64,000 bases of DNA from Corynebacterium amycolatum (GTDB taxonomy: Bacteria; Actinomycetota; Actinomycetes; Mycobacteriales; Mycobacteriaceae). The stretch's first letter is position 1. Each line of letters starts with the position of its first letter. The position numbers and the translations under genes were made by a program. This document shows, piece after piece, positions 31,686 to 39,921 of this stretch. A model generated the notes under the pieces. It was given only the letters and a program-made list of their open reading frames with translations. It was not told where the DNA came from and did not search any database. The stretch spans positions 2,232,001 to 2,296,000 of the forward strand of contig NZ_CP069513.1 in NCBI RefSeq assembly GCF_016889425.1, given 5' to 3'.

Positions 31686-32477
31686 CTACGCGGCTTCAGA
31701 AACCTGGTCTTCCTCAATAGGACACACCACGGGCACGCCCTCGTCATCGAGTACGCGGGCTCGAATTCCATAGACGCGGGCCAAAAGGTCCGGAGTGAGA
31801 ACGTCAACAGGACTCCCCTGGGCAACCACGTGGCCGTCGTGAAGCATGACAAGCTCATCGCAGTAGCGGGCGGCGAGATTCAGATCGTGGATTGCAACGA
31901 GTGCCAAGGAGCTCCGTGAGGCGACCTCCGCGCGGACGAGCTTTAGGAGTTCCACCTGGTGACGCAGGTCGAGGGCGGAGGTGGGTTCGTCGAGAAGCAT
32001 GATCTCGGGATCGCGGACAAACATCTGCGCGACGGCGACGAGCTGCCGCTGACCGCCGGAGAGCTCGCCGACGAATCTGTCGGCAAGGTGTTCAATGCCA
32101 ACCTTTCGGAGAGCCACCGCCGTGTGCTCAATCTCTGAGCCACGCACCCGCAGACGCCCGGCGCGCCGCCCGGAGACCAGTACCGATTCGAATGCGGTCA
32201 GCGAGGCGCTGGCCGGTAGATCCTGCGGTACGTAGCCGACGACTTCGCGCAGTTCGGAACCGATAACCCGTTCATTGTCACGGGTCAGAACAATCTCCCC
32301 GGACATGGGCTTTCGAATCCCCGCCAGCGTGGTCATCAGTGTGGACTTGCCCGCAGCGTTTGGCCCGAGCAAACCCGTCACCGTACCTGGCTTCAGCGTG
32401 CGTATTGACGCCCCGCGCAGCACCTTTCGCTTGCCATAGCCTGCAGCTACGTCATTGACATCGAGAAATACGCCCAT
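31686..32477 (-). CDS. ABC importer ATP-binding protein, iron-siderophore type
   Basis: A 263-residue FecE-like ATPase. Walker A is GPNAAGKST, the ABC signature is ELSGGQRQLVAVAQ, Walker B is IMLLDEPTSALD, and the switch His lies in LALVAIHDLN. ATG 32477 overlaps the permease stop by one base (TAATG), which is why it was preferred over the longer frame from 32486. It powers the importer encoded with the permease and binding lipoprotein upstream. Confidence 0.93.
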   Translation of the reverse strand: MGVFLDVNDVAAGYGKRKVLRGASIRTLKPGTVTGLLGPNAAGKSTLMTTLAGIRKPMSGEIVLTRDNERVIGSELREVVGYVPQDLPASASLTAFESVLVSGRRAGRLRVRGSEIEHTAVALRKVGIEHLADRFVGELSGGQRQLVAVAQMFVRDPEIMLLDEPTSALDLRHQVELLKLVRAEVASRSSLALVAIHDLNLAARYCDELVMLHDGHVVAQGSPVDVLTPDLLARVYGIRARVLDDEGVPVVCPIEEDQVSEAA

Positions 32478-33652
32478 TAGTTCCACACCGTCCTCTTACG
32501 CAGAAAAACCAAGCCGACAAAGAATGGGACACCGACGATTGCGGTAATGATGCCAATCGGCACTGCCACACCCGGCACCACCGTGATGGATACCGCATGA
32601 GCTGCCGCAAGCAGCGCCGCGCCCGCCGCCATCGATGCCGGGGCAAAGAAGCGCTGTTCTTCACCGACCAGCATGCGTGCAATGTGTGGGCCGACCAGTC
32701 CGATGAAGCCGATGATGCCGGCGAAGGCCACTGCGGTTGCTGCCAGCAGCGAGGCTACAATCAGCGTCGCAATGCGCAGCCTATCCACATTGATGCCCAC
32801 GGCTTTTGCTCGGGCATCGCCAAGCCGCAACACCGTCAGCGCCCACGCATAGCGGATAGTGAACGGAATAGCGATTAGCAGCGCCGCCGCAATGATACCG
32901 TTGGCCACCCAGTTCGCGCGCTGTAGCGAGCCCATCGTCCAGAACACAATCTGCTGGAGCGCCTCGGTAGTCGCGCGGTATTGCAACAGCGCCAACAGCG
33001 CTTGGAATAGAAACACCAGACCAATGCCGAGCAGAATCATCGATTCCTTACCCGAGCCGCGCCATACCGACGCCGCCGCCACAATCGCCACAGCGACGAC
33101 GGATGATACCCAGGCCACGGCCGCCAGGTTGAACTGCGCATGCGGAATAATCACCCAGCCCAGCACAATCGATGCCGCCCCACCGAACGCCGCTGCAGCC
33201 GAGATACCGAGCGTAAACGGCTCCGCCAGAGGGTTATCGAGGATTGTCTGCATCTGTGCACCGGCAAGCGACAGCGCTGCACCAATCAGCACTGCCATCA
33301 CCGATGCAGGCAGACGCAGCTTCCACAGCACCGTACGAGTGGTTTCGTCCACATCATTCGGGCTCACGATGCCACGGACGACGTCCCCCACGCTCAGTGC
33401 CATCGGCCCCACAATCGTCGCCACCACAAACGCGCACACGGCCAGCCCCACCAGCACCGCAATGATGGCGATTTTCCGTGCCGAGCGTCGTCGGTACTGT
33501 CGCGCAGAGTCGTAGGTCGTGCTTGACGACGGACACTCGTGCTGTTCGGTGGCGGGCTGCGACTCTTGACCTCCACTGCCGTTGGTGGAGGTGGACTCGC
33601 GGGGTTCGTCGTCAAGCCCTGACGCGGGAGCGTGCAGATTGGTGTAAGTCAT
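32477..33652 (-). CDS. FecCD-family ABC importer permease
   Basis: A 391-residue membrane protein with about ten helices of the FecCD type. LRLPASVMAVLIGAALSLAGAQMQ and NPLAEPFTLGISAAAAFGG are the family hallmarks, and GFIGLVGPHIARMLVG is the ATPase-coupling region. The first 55 residues or so are a hydrophilic Ser/Gly/Glu-rich extension (STNGSGGQESQPATEQ) that is unusual in length. The ATG follows AAGGAATCC. It forms one operon with the lipoprotein (30 bp upstream) and the ATPase. Confidence 0.92.
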   Translation of the reverse strand: MTYTNLHAPASGLDDEPRESTSTNGSGGQESQPATEQHECPSSSTTYDSARQYRRRSARKIAIIAVLVGLAVCAFVVATIVGPMALSVGDVVRGIVSPNDVDETTRTVLWKLRLPASVMAVLIGAALSLAGAQMQTILDNPLAEPFTLGISAAAAFGGAASIVLGWVIIPHAQFNLAAVAWVSSVVAVAIVAAASVWRGSGKESMILLGIGLVFLFQALLALLQYRATTEALQQIVFWTMGSLQRANWVANGIIAAALLIAIPFTIRYAWALTVLRLGDARAKAVGINVDRLRIATLIVASLLAATAVAFAGIIGFIGLVGPHIARMLVGEEQRFFAPASMAAGAALLAAAHAVSITVVPGVAVPIGIITAIVGVPFFVGLVFLRKRTVWN

Positions 33653-33682
33653 CGGATTCCTTCTTCGATGGTGGAAGATGGG

Positions 33683-34885
33683 TTACTTGGTCGGCTCCAG
33701 CGCGGTGAAGAAGGTGCCGCTGAGTTCGAAGGGCAGGTAGTCCTTGTGGAACTTGGCGAAGTCAGCGACCGGGTCGAGGTCAGCGAACTCCTCTGGGTGA
33801 ATCCACTTGGCGAATTGCTCGAGCGCGAAGACGTTGTACGGCGAGTCGTAGAACTGGTGGAAGGCGGCGTACAGATCACCCTTCTTCGGCGCGGTCAGGG
33901 TGTCAAAACCCGGAGTCTTCAGCAGGCCTTCCAGAGTGCGCTGTGCGGTCTCTGGGGTGGCGGTGTAGCCGAGTTCGACGTGTGGCAGCACTTCCGGCTT
34001 CTTCGGATCGAGCGCCCAAGAACCACCGGTGGCGATGATCTTCTCCGGCTGGACGGACAGGACCTTCTCTGCGGTCACGTCGCCCGATTCGGTGTCGAGG
34101 AGGCTGTCTCCGAGGTTCTCACCGCCGGCTGCTGTGACAAGGTCACCGAGGTTGGACTTGTTGACGGTCGAGCAGCAATCCTTGAGACCGGCTGCTCGCC
34201 AGACGAAGGTCTTTGGCTTGTCTTCGAGCTTGGCGGCACGTTCGGTGATCTCGTTGACGCGCTTTGTGTAGAAGTCGGTGAACTTCTTGGCATTGTCCTG
34301 CTCATCGACGATCTGGCCGAGGAGCTCGACGGACTTGGCGGTATTCTCCAGGGGCTTTTGCCGGAAGTCGGTGAATACGTACTTCAGACCTGCCTGATCG
34401 AGCTTGGTGAGGAAACCGGACTGCTCCGCGGCCTTCTTGTGGTCAAGGGTCATGACGACCACGTCTGGGTCGTGGGAGATGAGGTTTTCAACTGTGACAT
34501 CGCCCTTGGCGATATTGCCGATGGTCGGCATGTCTTTCAGCTCGGGGTTCGTCTCGAAAAGCTTGGTTTCAAACGACGGCGCGCCCGAATGCAAATCGCT
34601 GCCCATGGCGACAACGTGGTCACCCGGGTTTTCGTGGTCAAGCATCGCGGTGACAAACATGGCGCGGCCTTCACCGAGCACGACTCGTTCTGGCTGCTTG
34701 TCGAAGGTCACAGTGCGACCTGCGACATCAGTGACAGTGAGTTCTCCTTTGTTGTCGGCAGCCTCGTTCGACTCTGCGTCCGCACCGCATGCTGTAGCGA
34801 CGAAGCTCAGCGCTGCACACCCGATTGCGGCCAGAGTTTTGGTCTTTGGCGCGGTTTTAGCCTTGGCGAAAATATTGACTCTCAT
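33683..34885 (-). CDS. Iron-siderophore-type ABC substrate-binding lipoprotein
   Basis: A 400-residue class III periplasmic-binding-protein-like lipoprotein. The signal peptide ends at the lipobox VATAC. The mature domain begins with TVTDVAGRTVTFDKQPERVVLG, the typical FecB/BtuF start, and includes HDPDVVVMTLDHKK and the late helix region. An uncommon CC pair (LKDCCSTVNKSN) lies mid-protein. The ligand is unknown: ferric siderophore or haem are the obvious options. A DtxR-like box upstream supports an iron role. Confidence 0.88.
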   Translation of the reverse strand: MRVNIFAKAKTAPKTKTLAAIGCAALSFVATACGADAESNEAADNKGELTVTDVAGRTVTFDKQPERVVLGEGRAMFVTAMLDHENPGDHVVAMGSDLHSGAPSFETKLFETNPELKDMPTIGNIAKGDVTVENLISHDPDVVVMTLDHKKAAEQSGFLTKLDQAGLKYVFTDFRQKPLENTAKSVELLGQIVDEQDNAKKFTDFYTKRVNEITERAAKLEDKPKTFVWRAAGLKDCCSTVNKSNLGDLVTAAGGENLGDSLLDTESGDVTAEKVLSVQPEKIIATGGSWALDPKKPEVLPHVELGYTATPETAQRTLEGLLKTPGFDTLTAPKKGDLYAAFHQFYDSPYNVFALEQFAKWIHPEEFADLDPVADFAKFHKDYLPFELSGTFFTALEPTK

Positions 34886-34949
34886 GCGTTTCAGTTTCTG
34901 CCTTGTTTATTTCTGCGTAGTTTTTGGTACTTAGGGTGCACAAAGAGAA

Positions 34950-34961
34950 GTGAGCACTCAC
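34950..34961. promoter_or_regulatory. Palindrome GTGAG-CA-CTCAC, possible MarR operator
   Basis: GTGAGCACTCAC has two perfect 5-base half-sites around CA. It lies in the leader of the importer operon, just beyond the end of the MarR-like gene at 35055-35507. A similar element, TGAG-six bases-CTCA, lies ahead of that MarR gene (about 35550-35563). The shared half-site suggests one regulator for both; this is an inference. Confidence 0.35.
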
Positions 34962-34970
34962 CCCTTTGCT

Positions 34971-34989
34971 TTAGGCACGCCTTACTTTA
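34971..34989. promoter_or_regulatory. DtxR-like iron box upstream of the ABC importer
   Basis: TTAGGCACGCCTTACTTTA matches the 19-bp DtxR/IdeR consensus at about 13 positions, including TTAGG and GCCT. It lies 85 bp before the lipoprotein start. Such boxes shut off iron-uptake genes when iron is plentiful. Confidence 0.5.
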
Positions 34990-35010
34990 CAACTTGAAAC
35001 GTAGAGAAAA

Positions 35011-35043
35011 AAGCGCCCTGCTAGTGATTGTTTTACTAGCAGG
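35011..35043 (-). terminator. Terminator after the MarR-like gene at 35055
   Basis: CCTGCTAGT (35017-35025) pairs with ACTAGCAGG (35035-35043). On the minus strand it is followed by GCGCTTTTTTCTC. It separates the MarR genes from the importer operon on the same strand. Confidence 0.85.
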
Positions 35044-35054
35044 ACTTGGAAGTC

Positions 35055-35507
35055 TTATTTCCTTTCGAGAACCGACTGGAAGCACCTCAGCATCACTTCG
35101 CGGTCTTCATCAGCAAGTGGTGAAATAACTTCCTGGCGAACAGTGTCTACATAATCCGGCGCCGCCTCGGCAAACACGTGCCGACCAACGCCTGTTAAGA
35201 CGACGACATAATCCGAATCCGGGTCTTCGCCGTGGTCTTCGGTGTGAATAAATCCGCGCTTTTCCAACCTGTTGGTATGTAGCAGCGCGCGGGGATGGTT
35301 CCACTTCAGTCGATCACAAATCTTGTCAACATGCAGAATCCCCTCCTCTACCTCATGCAGAGCGATGAGCAGGGTAAAGTCCGCGAACGTCAGCCCGGTT
35401 CGAGTGCGTAGGCTCCGCTCGATATTGCGCTCTACCTCGCGAAAAGCAGCTACCATCGACTGCCAAAAGAGCTGTTCATCATCACTCAGCCATTCAAATG
35501 AGTTCAT
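35055..35507 (-). CDS. MarR-family transcriptional regulator
   Basis: A 150-residue winged-helix protein. It has the start EWLSDDEQLFWQSMVAAFREVERNIERSL, the helix-turn-helix about residues 55-85 (HVDKICDRLKWNHPRALLHTNRLEKRGFI) and the acidic wing HTEDHGEDPDSDYVVVLTGVGR. It is a clear paralogue of the MarR gene that begins 69 bp upstream, with the same WLSDEEQ start and layout. Ligand and targets unknown. A terminator follows it. Confidence 0.85.
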   Translation of the reverse strand: MNSFEWLSDDEQLFWQSMVAAFREVERNIERSLRTRTGLTFADFTLLIALHEVEEGILHVDKICDRLKWNHPRALLHTNRLEKRGFIHTEDHGEDPDSDYVVVLTGVGRHVFAEAAPDYVDTVRQEVISPLADEDREVMLRCFQSVLERK

Positions 35508-35576
35508 ACTGCTCTAGGCTAATGGTGAGAGCCTCGTAGCGGAGACAAATGAGAAAACACTCACAAAAACTTTTGG

Positions 35577-36068
35577 CTACTCTGCTTGTCCGTCGACTGA
35601 ATCGGTGACCGTAGCATTGGCGGTCTCTGCAATCTTATCGAGCACAGCGGAAATCCCCTGATAGTCGATATTTTCACCGAGCACATCAAACAAAACATGG
35701 CGCACAAGCTTCACATGGTTCGGCGCCGCTTTCTCAATCACAGTTCGACCGTGTTCAGTAAGCGTGACATCGATACCACGGTTATCGCAGGCGCAGCGTT
35801 CCTTAGTTACTAGCCCGCGTCGCTCCATACGAGTAATTTGGTGTGACATTCGGCTGCGGTCCCACTCCAGGGATTCACACAGGGTGCGCATGCGCACTAC
35901 ATTGTCTTCAGCCTCGGAGAGAACAACCAGAACCGAAAAATCTGCAGTGGAAATATCGAGAGAATCTTGCAGCTGAAGGTCGATTGACCTGTCAACGGCC
36001 CGTTTAGCGTTCAGAATTGAGCGCCATAACCGCTGCTCTTCATCACTTAACCACGGAATATCTTGCAT
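35577..36068 (-). CDS. MarR-family transcriptional regulator, paralogue
   Basis: A 163-residue MarR protein with MQDIPWLSDEEQRLWRSILNA at the start and the helix-turn-helix RMRTLCESLEWDRSRMSHQITRMERRGL. The wing contains CAC (ERCACDNRGIDV), so thiol sensing is conceivable. Its start is only 14 bp after the stop of the SbcC-like ATPase gene, so it may be read from the SNF2-SWIM operon. It shares layout with the next MarR gene, which suggests a tandem duplication. Confidence 0.85.
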   Translation of the reverse strand: MQDIPWLSDEEQRLWRSILNAKRAVDRSIDLQLQDSLDISTADFSVLVVLSEAEDNVVRMRTLCESLEWDRSRMSHQITRMERRGLVTKERCACDNRGIDVTLTEHGRTVIEKAAPNHVKLVRHVLFDVLGENIDYQGISAVLDKIAETANATVTDSVDGQAE

Positions 36069-36082
36069 ATGTACAGAGCCTA

Positions 36083-38740
36083 CTATCTTGAAACCAAATC
36101 CTGAATTTTCATAAACTCCGCTCCTGTCACACGATCAAAGCGGGCTTCATCGCACGTCAGGACTAATACCTGCATATCGCGCCCCGCTTTGGCAAGAGCA
36201 TTATTCATCCGCCGCAAACGGTGTTCGTCTGAATAACCTAATGCATCATCAATAATCACCGGAGCGCCTTGCCCGCCCTCCATGACACCGGCAACGGCCA
36301 AGCGCAGCAGAATGTCCAGCTGCTCCTGCGCTCCACCAGATAGCTCATCGACATCGAACTTGCCATCGGCATTGGACCGTGACTCAATCTGCAAGTCCTC
36401 ATTCATCGTGAACTGAGTTCCCGCACCGAACACACCGCCACCGTACTCTTCGAGCTTGCGCAGCAAGGGGTCAGCCAGCGCATTCCGCGATGCCACACGT
36501 GCCTGTGTCATTACCTCCATGAGAGTCTTGGCGGCAGCTGCACGTCGACGCATTGAATTCCGATCTCGCTGTGTTCGCTCCACTACTCCCTCAGCTGCTG
36601 CCAGTTTCTCATTCGCGCTGTCGAAATAGTCCAAGTGCACCCGAATCTCTTGCCGACGCTTTTCCAGCTCAGCCAGGCGATTCTCAACTGCATCCCGTCG
36701 CTGCTTAGCGCCCGCGAGCGATGCTTCCACGTCGTCGGCATCCCGCTGCGCCAGCTTCTTCTGAGCCGCAGCCAGTTGCTCTTCTGCCGCCTCATAGTCC
36801 TTGCCTCGGTTTTCCACCGCAGCAAAGATCTCGGCGTCCGAGGCTTTTTCTCGCGTCGCCGTGAGCGAATCTTCGCGGACCTTCAGAACGGACCGAGCCC
36901 CTTCAAGCTCGCTGCTGGCCTTCGTATAGTTGGCGTGTGCAGGACGCTTCTCCAGCTTCGATAAGCGCATATCAGCACTGTCGCGCTCCGACTCGGCATC
37001 CCTACGCCCCACTGCAGCTTCTTCCAGCCGGGACTTTGCCGATACCAAGTCAATCTCCGTCGGCGCATCCTCGCCCGCAAGTTCCTGATACCGCTCGCCG
37101 TGTACTCGTGCTTCTTCCTTCGCATCATCCAACTCTGCTGTGAGCTGGTGATACTCCACACCGTCGGACACCGCAGTTATGGATGTCTCCACCTGGAATT
37201 TTGCTTTTTCCGCTTCCCGACGTCGTGTGTATGCCTTTTGTGCTTCCGCGACGGAATCAGCGCCTGCAACCTCAAGCTGTTCTTTGAGCGATGTCTCTGC
37301 TTTTTCTAGCTTGCGCTGCTGCGAATCTGAGCCGTCTCCGGGCTGTATAGCAACCGTGACGTCGCCGACTTCGATGGCCAATGGCTTAGTAACCGCGCGT
37401 TGAACTGTCTCAGCCTCCGGAGCTAGCCCCACTTTCTCGCCGTCGACCGTGACCTCCTGCGCACTACTAGCCGAGAGCTGCACACTCGGGCTCGATGCCT
37501 CCAGCACAGCGGCGGCTGTTGCAACTTCGCGTTCGCAGGTCAACAGTTTTTCCATTACCTCTTCGGTAACGGAATTCCGAGTAATTATCTCCTTGTGCTC
37601 TGCCAATTGCGCGCGGAGCGCATCGAGTTTCTTCACTCGCTTCGACAGAGCTTCAACCAAACCGCGCTTCTCTCCCAATGCAACTTCAGCTGCGGCCAGT
37701 TCTTCTGCCTTTCGAGCTTCGCGGTACGTGTTTACAACCGCATCGCGATCTTCCTGCGCCTTCTTTAAAGCTGCGACCTCCTTATCGAACGCTTCCTTAA
37801 ATTCAGCAACTTTCTTCTCTGCGGCAGAATGCTGATCCTTGGCTTCTTGTGCCTGCTGAATGAAAGCTTCGCGCTCTTGCTGAGCCTGTTTAGCTAAGTC
37901 CAGCTGCTGCTTCGCCGCTGCAGAGACCTCCTGTGCCTGGGAGACGGCAACCCTGAACTTTTCGAGTTCTTCTAGTGCCTGGCCCCAGTGCTCGACTTCG
38001 TTTTGGGCTTCTGGCAACGATGCCCGCTGCGTTTGCTGGCTTTCTTCATTACGAGCAGCTTCCTCATTGAGCGCTTCGAATTCCCGGACCTTTTTCGCCG
38101 CTTCGTCGCGCACCTGCTGGGCTTCCGCCAGCTCCTTGTCTACGTCGGTAAGCTGCTTGCGCTCTTTGCCATTTTTTTGGAAATAGTTGCCGTATTCGGC
38201 TTCAACGGCTTCAAAAAGGCCTACCTCTTCTGCGGTTTCCGCGCGCTGCCCCGATGCCGACTGCAATGCGCTAGTGACTTGTACATAACCGCCCAAGGAG
38301 AGGGTCTTTTGTGCTTGCCCCTGTTCAGCAACGAAAACCTGCCACAGGTTCTTGGTATCTGCATTGTGCATTCGGGCGGCCAGCCACTCCTCCGCCTGGT
38401 CATCTTTGAGAACCTCGGCTGTCGGAGAGTGGACGGTGACGATTGTGCCGGTGTCCTTGGTGCCACCAAAGATCTTGTCCAGCGTAAATTCGTAGCCGTC
38501 AAGCTCCAGCCGGAGCTTAACCTGCGGCTTTTCCTGGCTGGAGTGACTGTTCAGACTAAGCGCTTCGCTTGACCTGGACTTCCATTTTGTCGTCAGTGCA
38601 ACGTGAATAGCTTTGGCGATTGTCGTCTTACCCGACTCATTTTCACCGGAAATCACTACCACGCCGCGCTCGGCGAGCCCTGTGATTGAGAGTGAATCAA
38701 TCGCACGTACATTGTGTAATTCGATGTCGTGAAAACGCAT
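36083..38740 (-). CDS. SbcC/YhaN-like coiled-coil ATPase
   Basis: An 885-residue ABC-type DNA-repair ATPase. Walker A is GENESGKT (residues 32-39), the signature is LSGGAQEQLDILLRL near residue 800, and Walker B is APVIIDDALGYSDEHRL. Two long coiled-coil arms run between them. The CxxC zinc hook of Rad50/SbcC is absent: the apex region around residues 400-470 instead looks like a small beta-rich insert (QEVTVDGEKVGL ... KPLAIEVGDVTVAIQPGDG). It starts 3 bp after the phosphoesterase gene, its expected partner. A role in DNA end processing is inferred. Confidence 0.85.
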   Translation of the reverse strand: MRFHDIELHNVRAIDSLSITGLAERGVVVISGENESGKTTIAKAIHVALTTKWKSRSSEALSLNSHSSQEKPQVKLRLELDGYEFTLDKIFGGTKDTGTIVTVHSPTAEVLKDDQAEEWLAARMHNADTKNLWQVFVAEQGQAQKTLSLGGYVQVTSALQSASGQRAETAEEVGLFEAVEAEYGNYFQKNGKERKQLTDVDKELAEAQQVRDEAAKKVREFEALNEEAARNEESQQTQRASLPEAQNEVEHWGQALEELEKFRVAVSQAQEVSAAAKQQLDLAKQAQQEREAFIQQAQEAKDQHSAAEKKVAEFKEAFDKEVAALKKAQEDRDAVVNTYREARKAEELAAAEVALGEKRGLVEALSKRVKKLDALRAQLAEHKEIITRNSVTEEVMEKLLTCEREVATAAAVLEASSPSVQLSASSAQEVTVDGEKVGLAPEAETVQRAVTKPLAIEVGDVTVAIQPGDGSDSQQRKLEKAETSLKEQLEVAGADSVAEAQKAYTRRREAEKAKFQVETSITAVSDGVEYHQLTAELDDAKEEARVHGERYQELAGEDAPTEIDLVSAKSRLEEAAVGRRDAESERDSADMRLSKLEKRPAHANYTKASSELEGARSVLKVREDSLTATREKASDAEIFAAVENRGKDYEAAEEQLAAAQKKLAQRDADDVEASLAGAKQRRDAVENRLAELEKRRQEIRVHLDYFDSANEKLAAAEGVVERTQRDRNSMRRRAAAAKTLMEVMTQARVASRNALADPLLRKLEEYGGGVFGAGTQFTMNEDLQIESRSNADGKFDVDELSGGAQEQLDILLRLAVAGVMEGGQGAPVIIDDALGYSDEHRLRRMNNALAKAGRDMQVLVLTCDEARFDRVTGAEFMKIQDLVSR

Positions 38741-38743
38741 GAT

Positions 38744-39919
38744 TTATTCCTTCTCTCCGGCTAGGCGGGCCAGCAAGCGAAGCGCATCAGCTGCTGCGGT
38801 GGTTTCAGATTCTGATAGGGGGCTACCGCTCTCGGTTCGCCCTTTACTCAAGACCGTTAGTTTTTCTGCAGCTATGAGCGGATAACCGGTGAGATTGAGA
38901 TTAGAGATATCTCCTTCGGACGGAACCACCGTTAAATCGGAGCCACTTTCCCGGCGATAAAGTGCAGCGAAAAGCTGTTGGTACTGCTCAAGTCGGTTTT
39001 CAAAGGTAGTCGACTCTGACAGTGTCACGGTTCCTCGCAATGAATACTTCACCGCTGTGTCTGTCTTCGCCTCGATACCGTCCAGTTCAGCAAAGAACTC
39101 ATCGAGGTCTTCCGCGCCAGTGATATCCATGTCGATGGCATGAAAAGCCCACTGCCCCACTCGGTGGGAGGCCACGGTAACTGAGCCCTTTTCGGGGTCG
39201 TCCTCTGCAATGTCGACGACTAGCGCATTGCCGGAATCCCGTTCTTTGTCGTCATACGCTGTGGTTTCGTGCGCGCCGGAGAAATAAACTCTGCCAGCAT
39301 GGTCAAGTTGGCTCGTGGAGTGGGAATCCCCCAGCGCCACATAGTGCAACGCCCCACGGTCAATAGCCTGTTCCAAGCTGGTCAAATCAATGGTGGCTCC
39401 CGCATCAGCACCAAAGCCTTCTACTTGGCCGTGTGCGACCATCACTCGGATTCCATCGGCCGGCTCAAGCTCCGTGGCTATTTCCGCCACGATGTCGTCT
39501 GCCGAATACTTGCCGTGTACTGGCACACCGATGAGTTCCACCCCGTCACGGATGGAAATGGGCTCGCTGTCGCGAATTACGTAAACTCCTCGGTCTTCCA
39601 AAGATTCGAAAGCGCTACGTCGATAAATGGAAGAAGCATCAAGCGCATCATGGTTGCCGGGCAGGAGATACACCGGCACGGGTAGCTTGGCGATTCGCTC
39701 AAGAGCCCGCAAGAACACCTTGTCCGGCAACGTATTGGAATCGAACACGTCTCCAGCGACGACGATGAACTCAGCGCCTTCGCTGGTCGCCAACTCACCG
39801 ATGCGGTCGATGGCGTTGAGGCGACTTTCGTGGAACCTAGCTTGGGCTTCACCGCCATCGAGCTCTAGGAACCACCGAGTCATTCCCAGTTGCCAATCTG
39901 AGGTGTGAATGAATTTCAT
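38744..39919 (-). CDS. SbcD/YhaO-like DNA-repair metallophosphoesterase
   Basis: A 391-residue calcineurin-like phosphoesterase. ATG 39919 was chosen because AAAGGAG precedes it and the fold starts at once (MKFIHTSDWQLG). Motifs are VVAGDVFDSN, LPGNHDALD, VMVAHGQVEGF and VALGDSHSTS. The first motif reads DWQLG where classical SbcD has DWHLG, so one usual metal ligand is Gln; I recall this variant in actinobacterial relatives. It probably forms a nuclease complex with the adjoining coiled-coil ATPase. It begins 2 bp after the SWIM gene. Confidence 0.88.
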   Translation of the reverse strand: MKFIHTSDWQLGMTRWFLELDGGEAQARFHESRLNAIDRIGELATSEGAEFIVVAGDVFDSNTLPDKVFLRALERIAKLPVPVYLLPGNHDALDASSIYRRSAFESLEDRGVYVIRDSEPISIRDGVELIGVPVHGKYSADDIVAEIATELEPADGIRVMVAHGQVEGFGADAGATIDLTSLEQAIDRGALHYVALGDSHSTSQLDHAGRVYFSGAHETTAYDDKERDSGNALVVDIAEDDPEKGSVTVASHRVGQWAFHAIDMDITGAEDLDEFFAELDGIEAKTDTAVKYSLRGTVTLSESTTFENRLEQYQQLFAALYRRESGSDLTVVPSEGDISNLNLTGYPLIAAEKLTVLSKGRTESGSPLSESETTAAADALRLLARLAGEKE

Positions 39920-39921
39920 GA

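Noticed and set aside
34931-34949. Second DtxR-like site starting TTAGGGTGCAC
   Set aside because: Only the left half fits; the right half does not, so it was not called.
33632-35128. 498-codon plus-strand open frame
   Set aside because: Antisense to the ABC lipoprotein and the end of a MarR gene, both with clear motifs.
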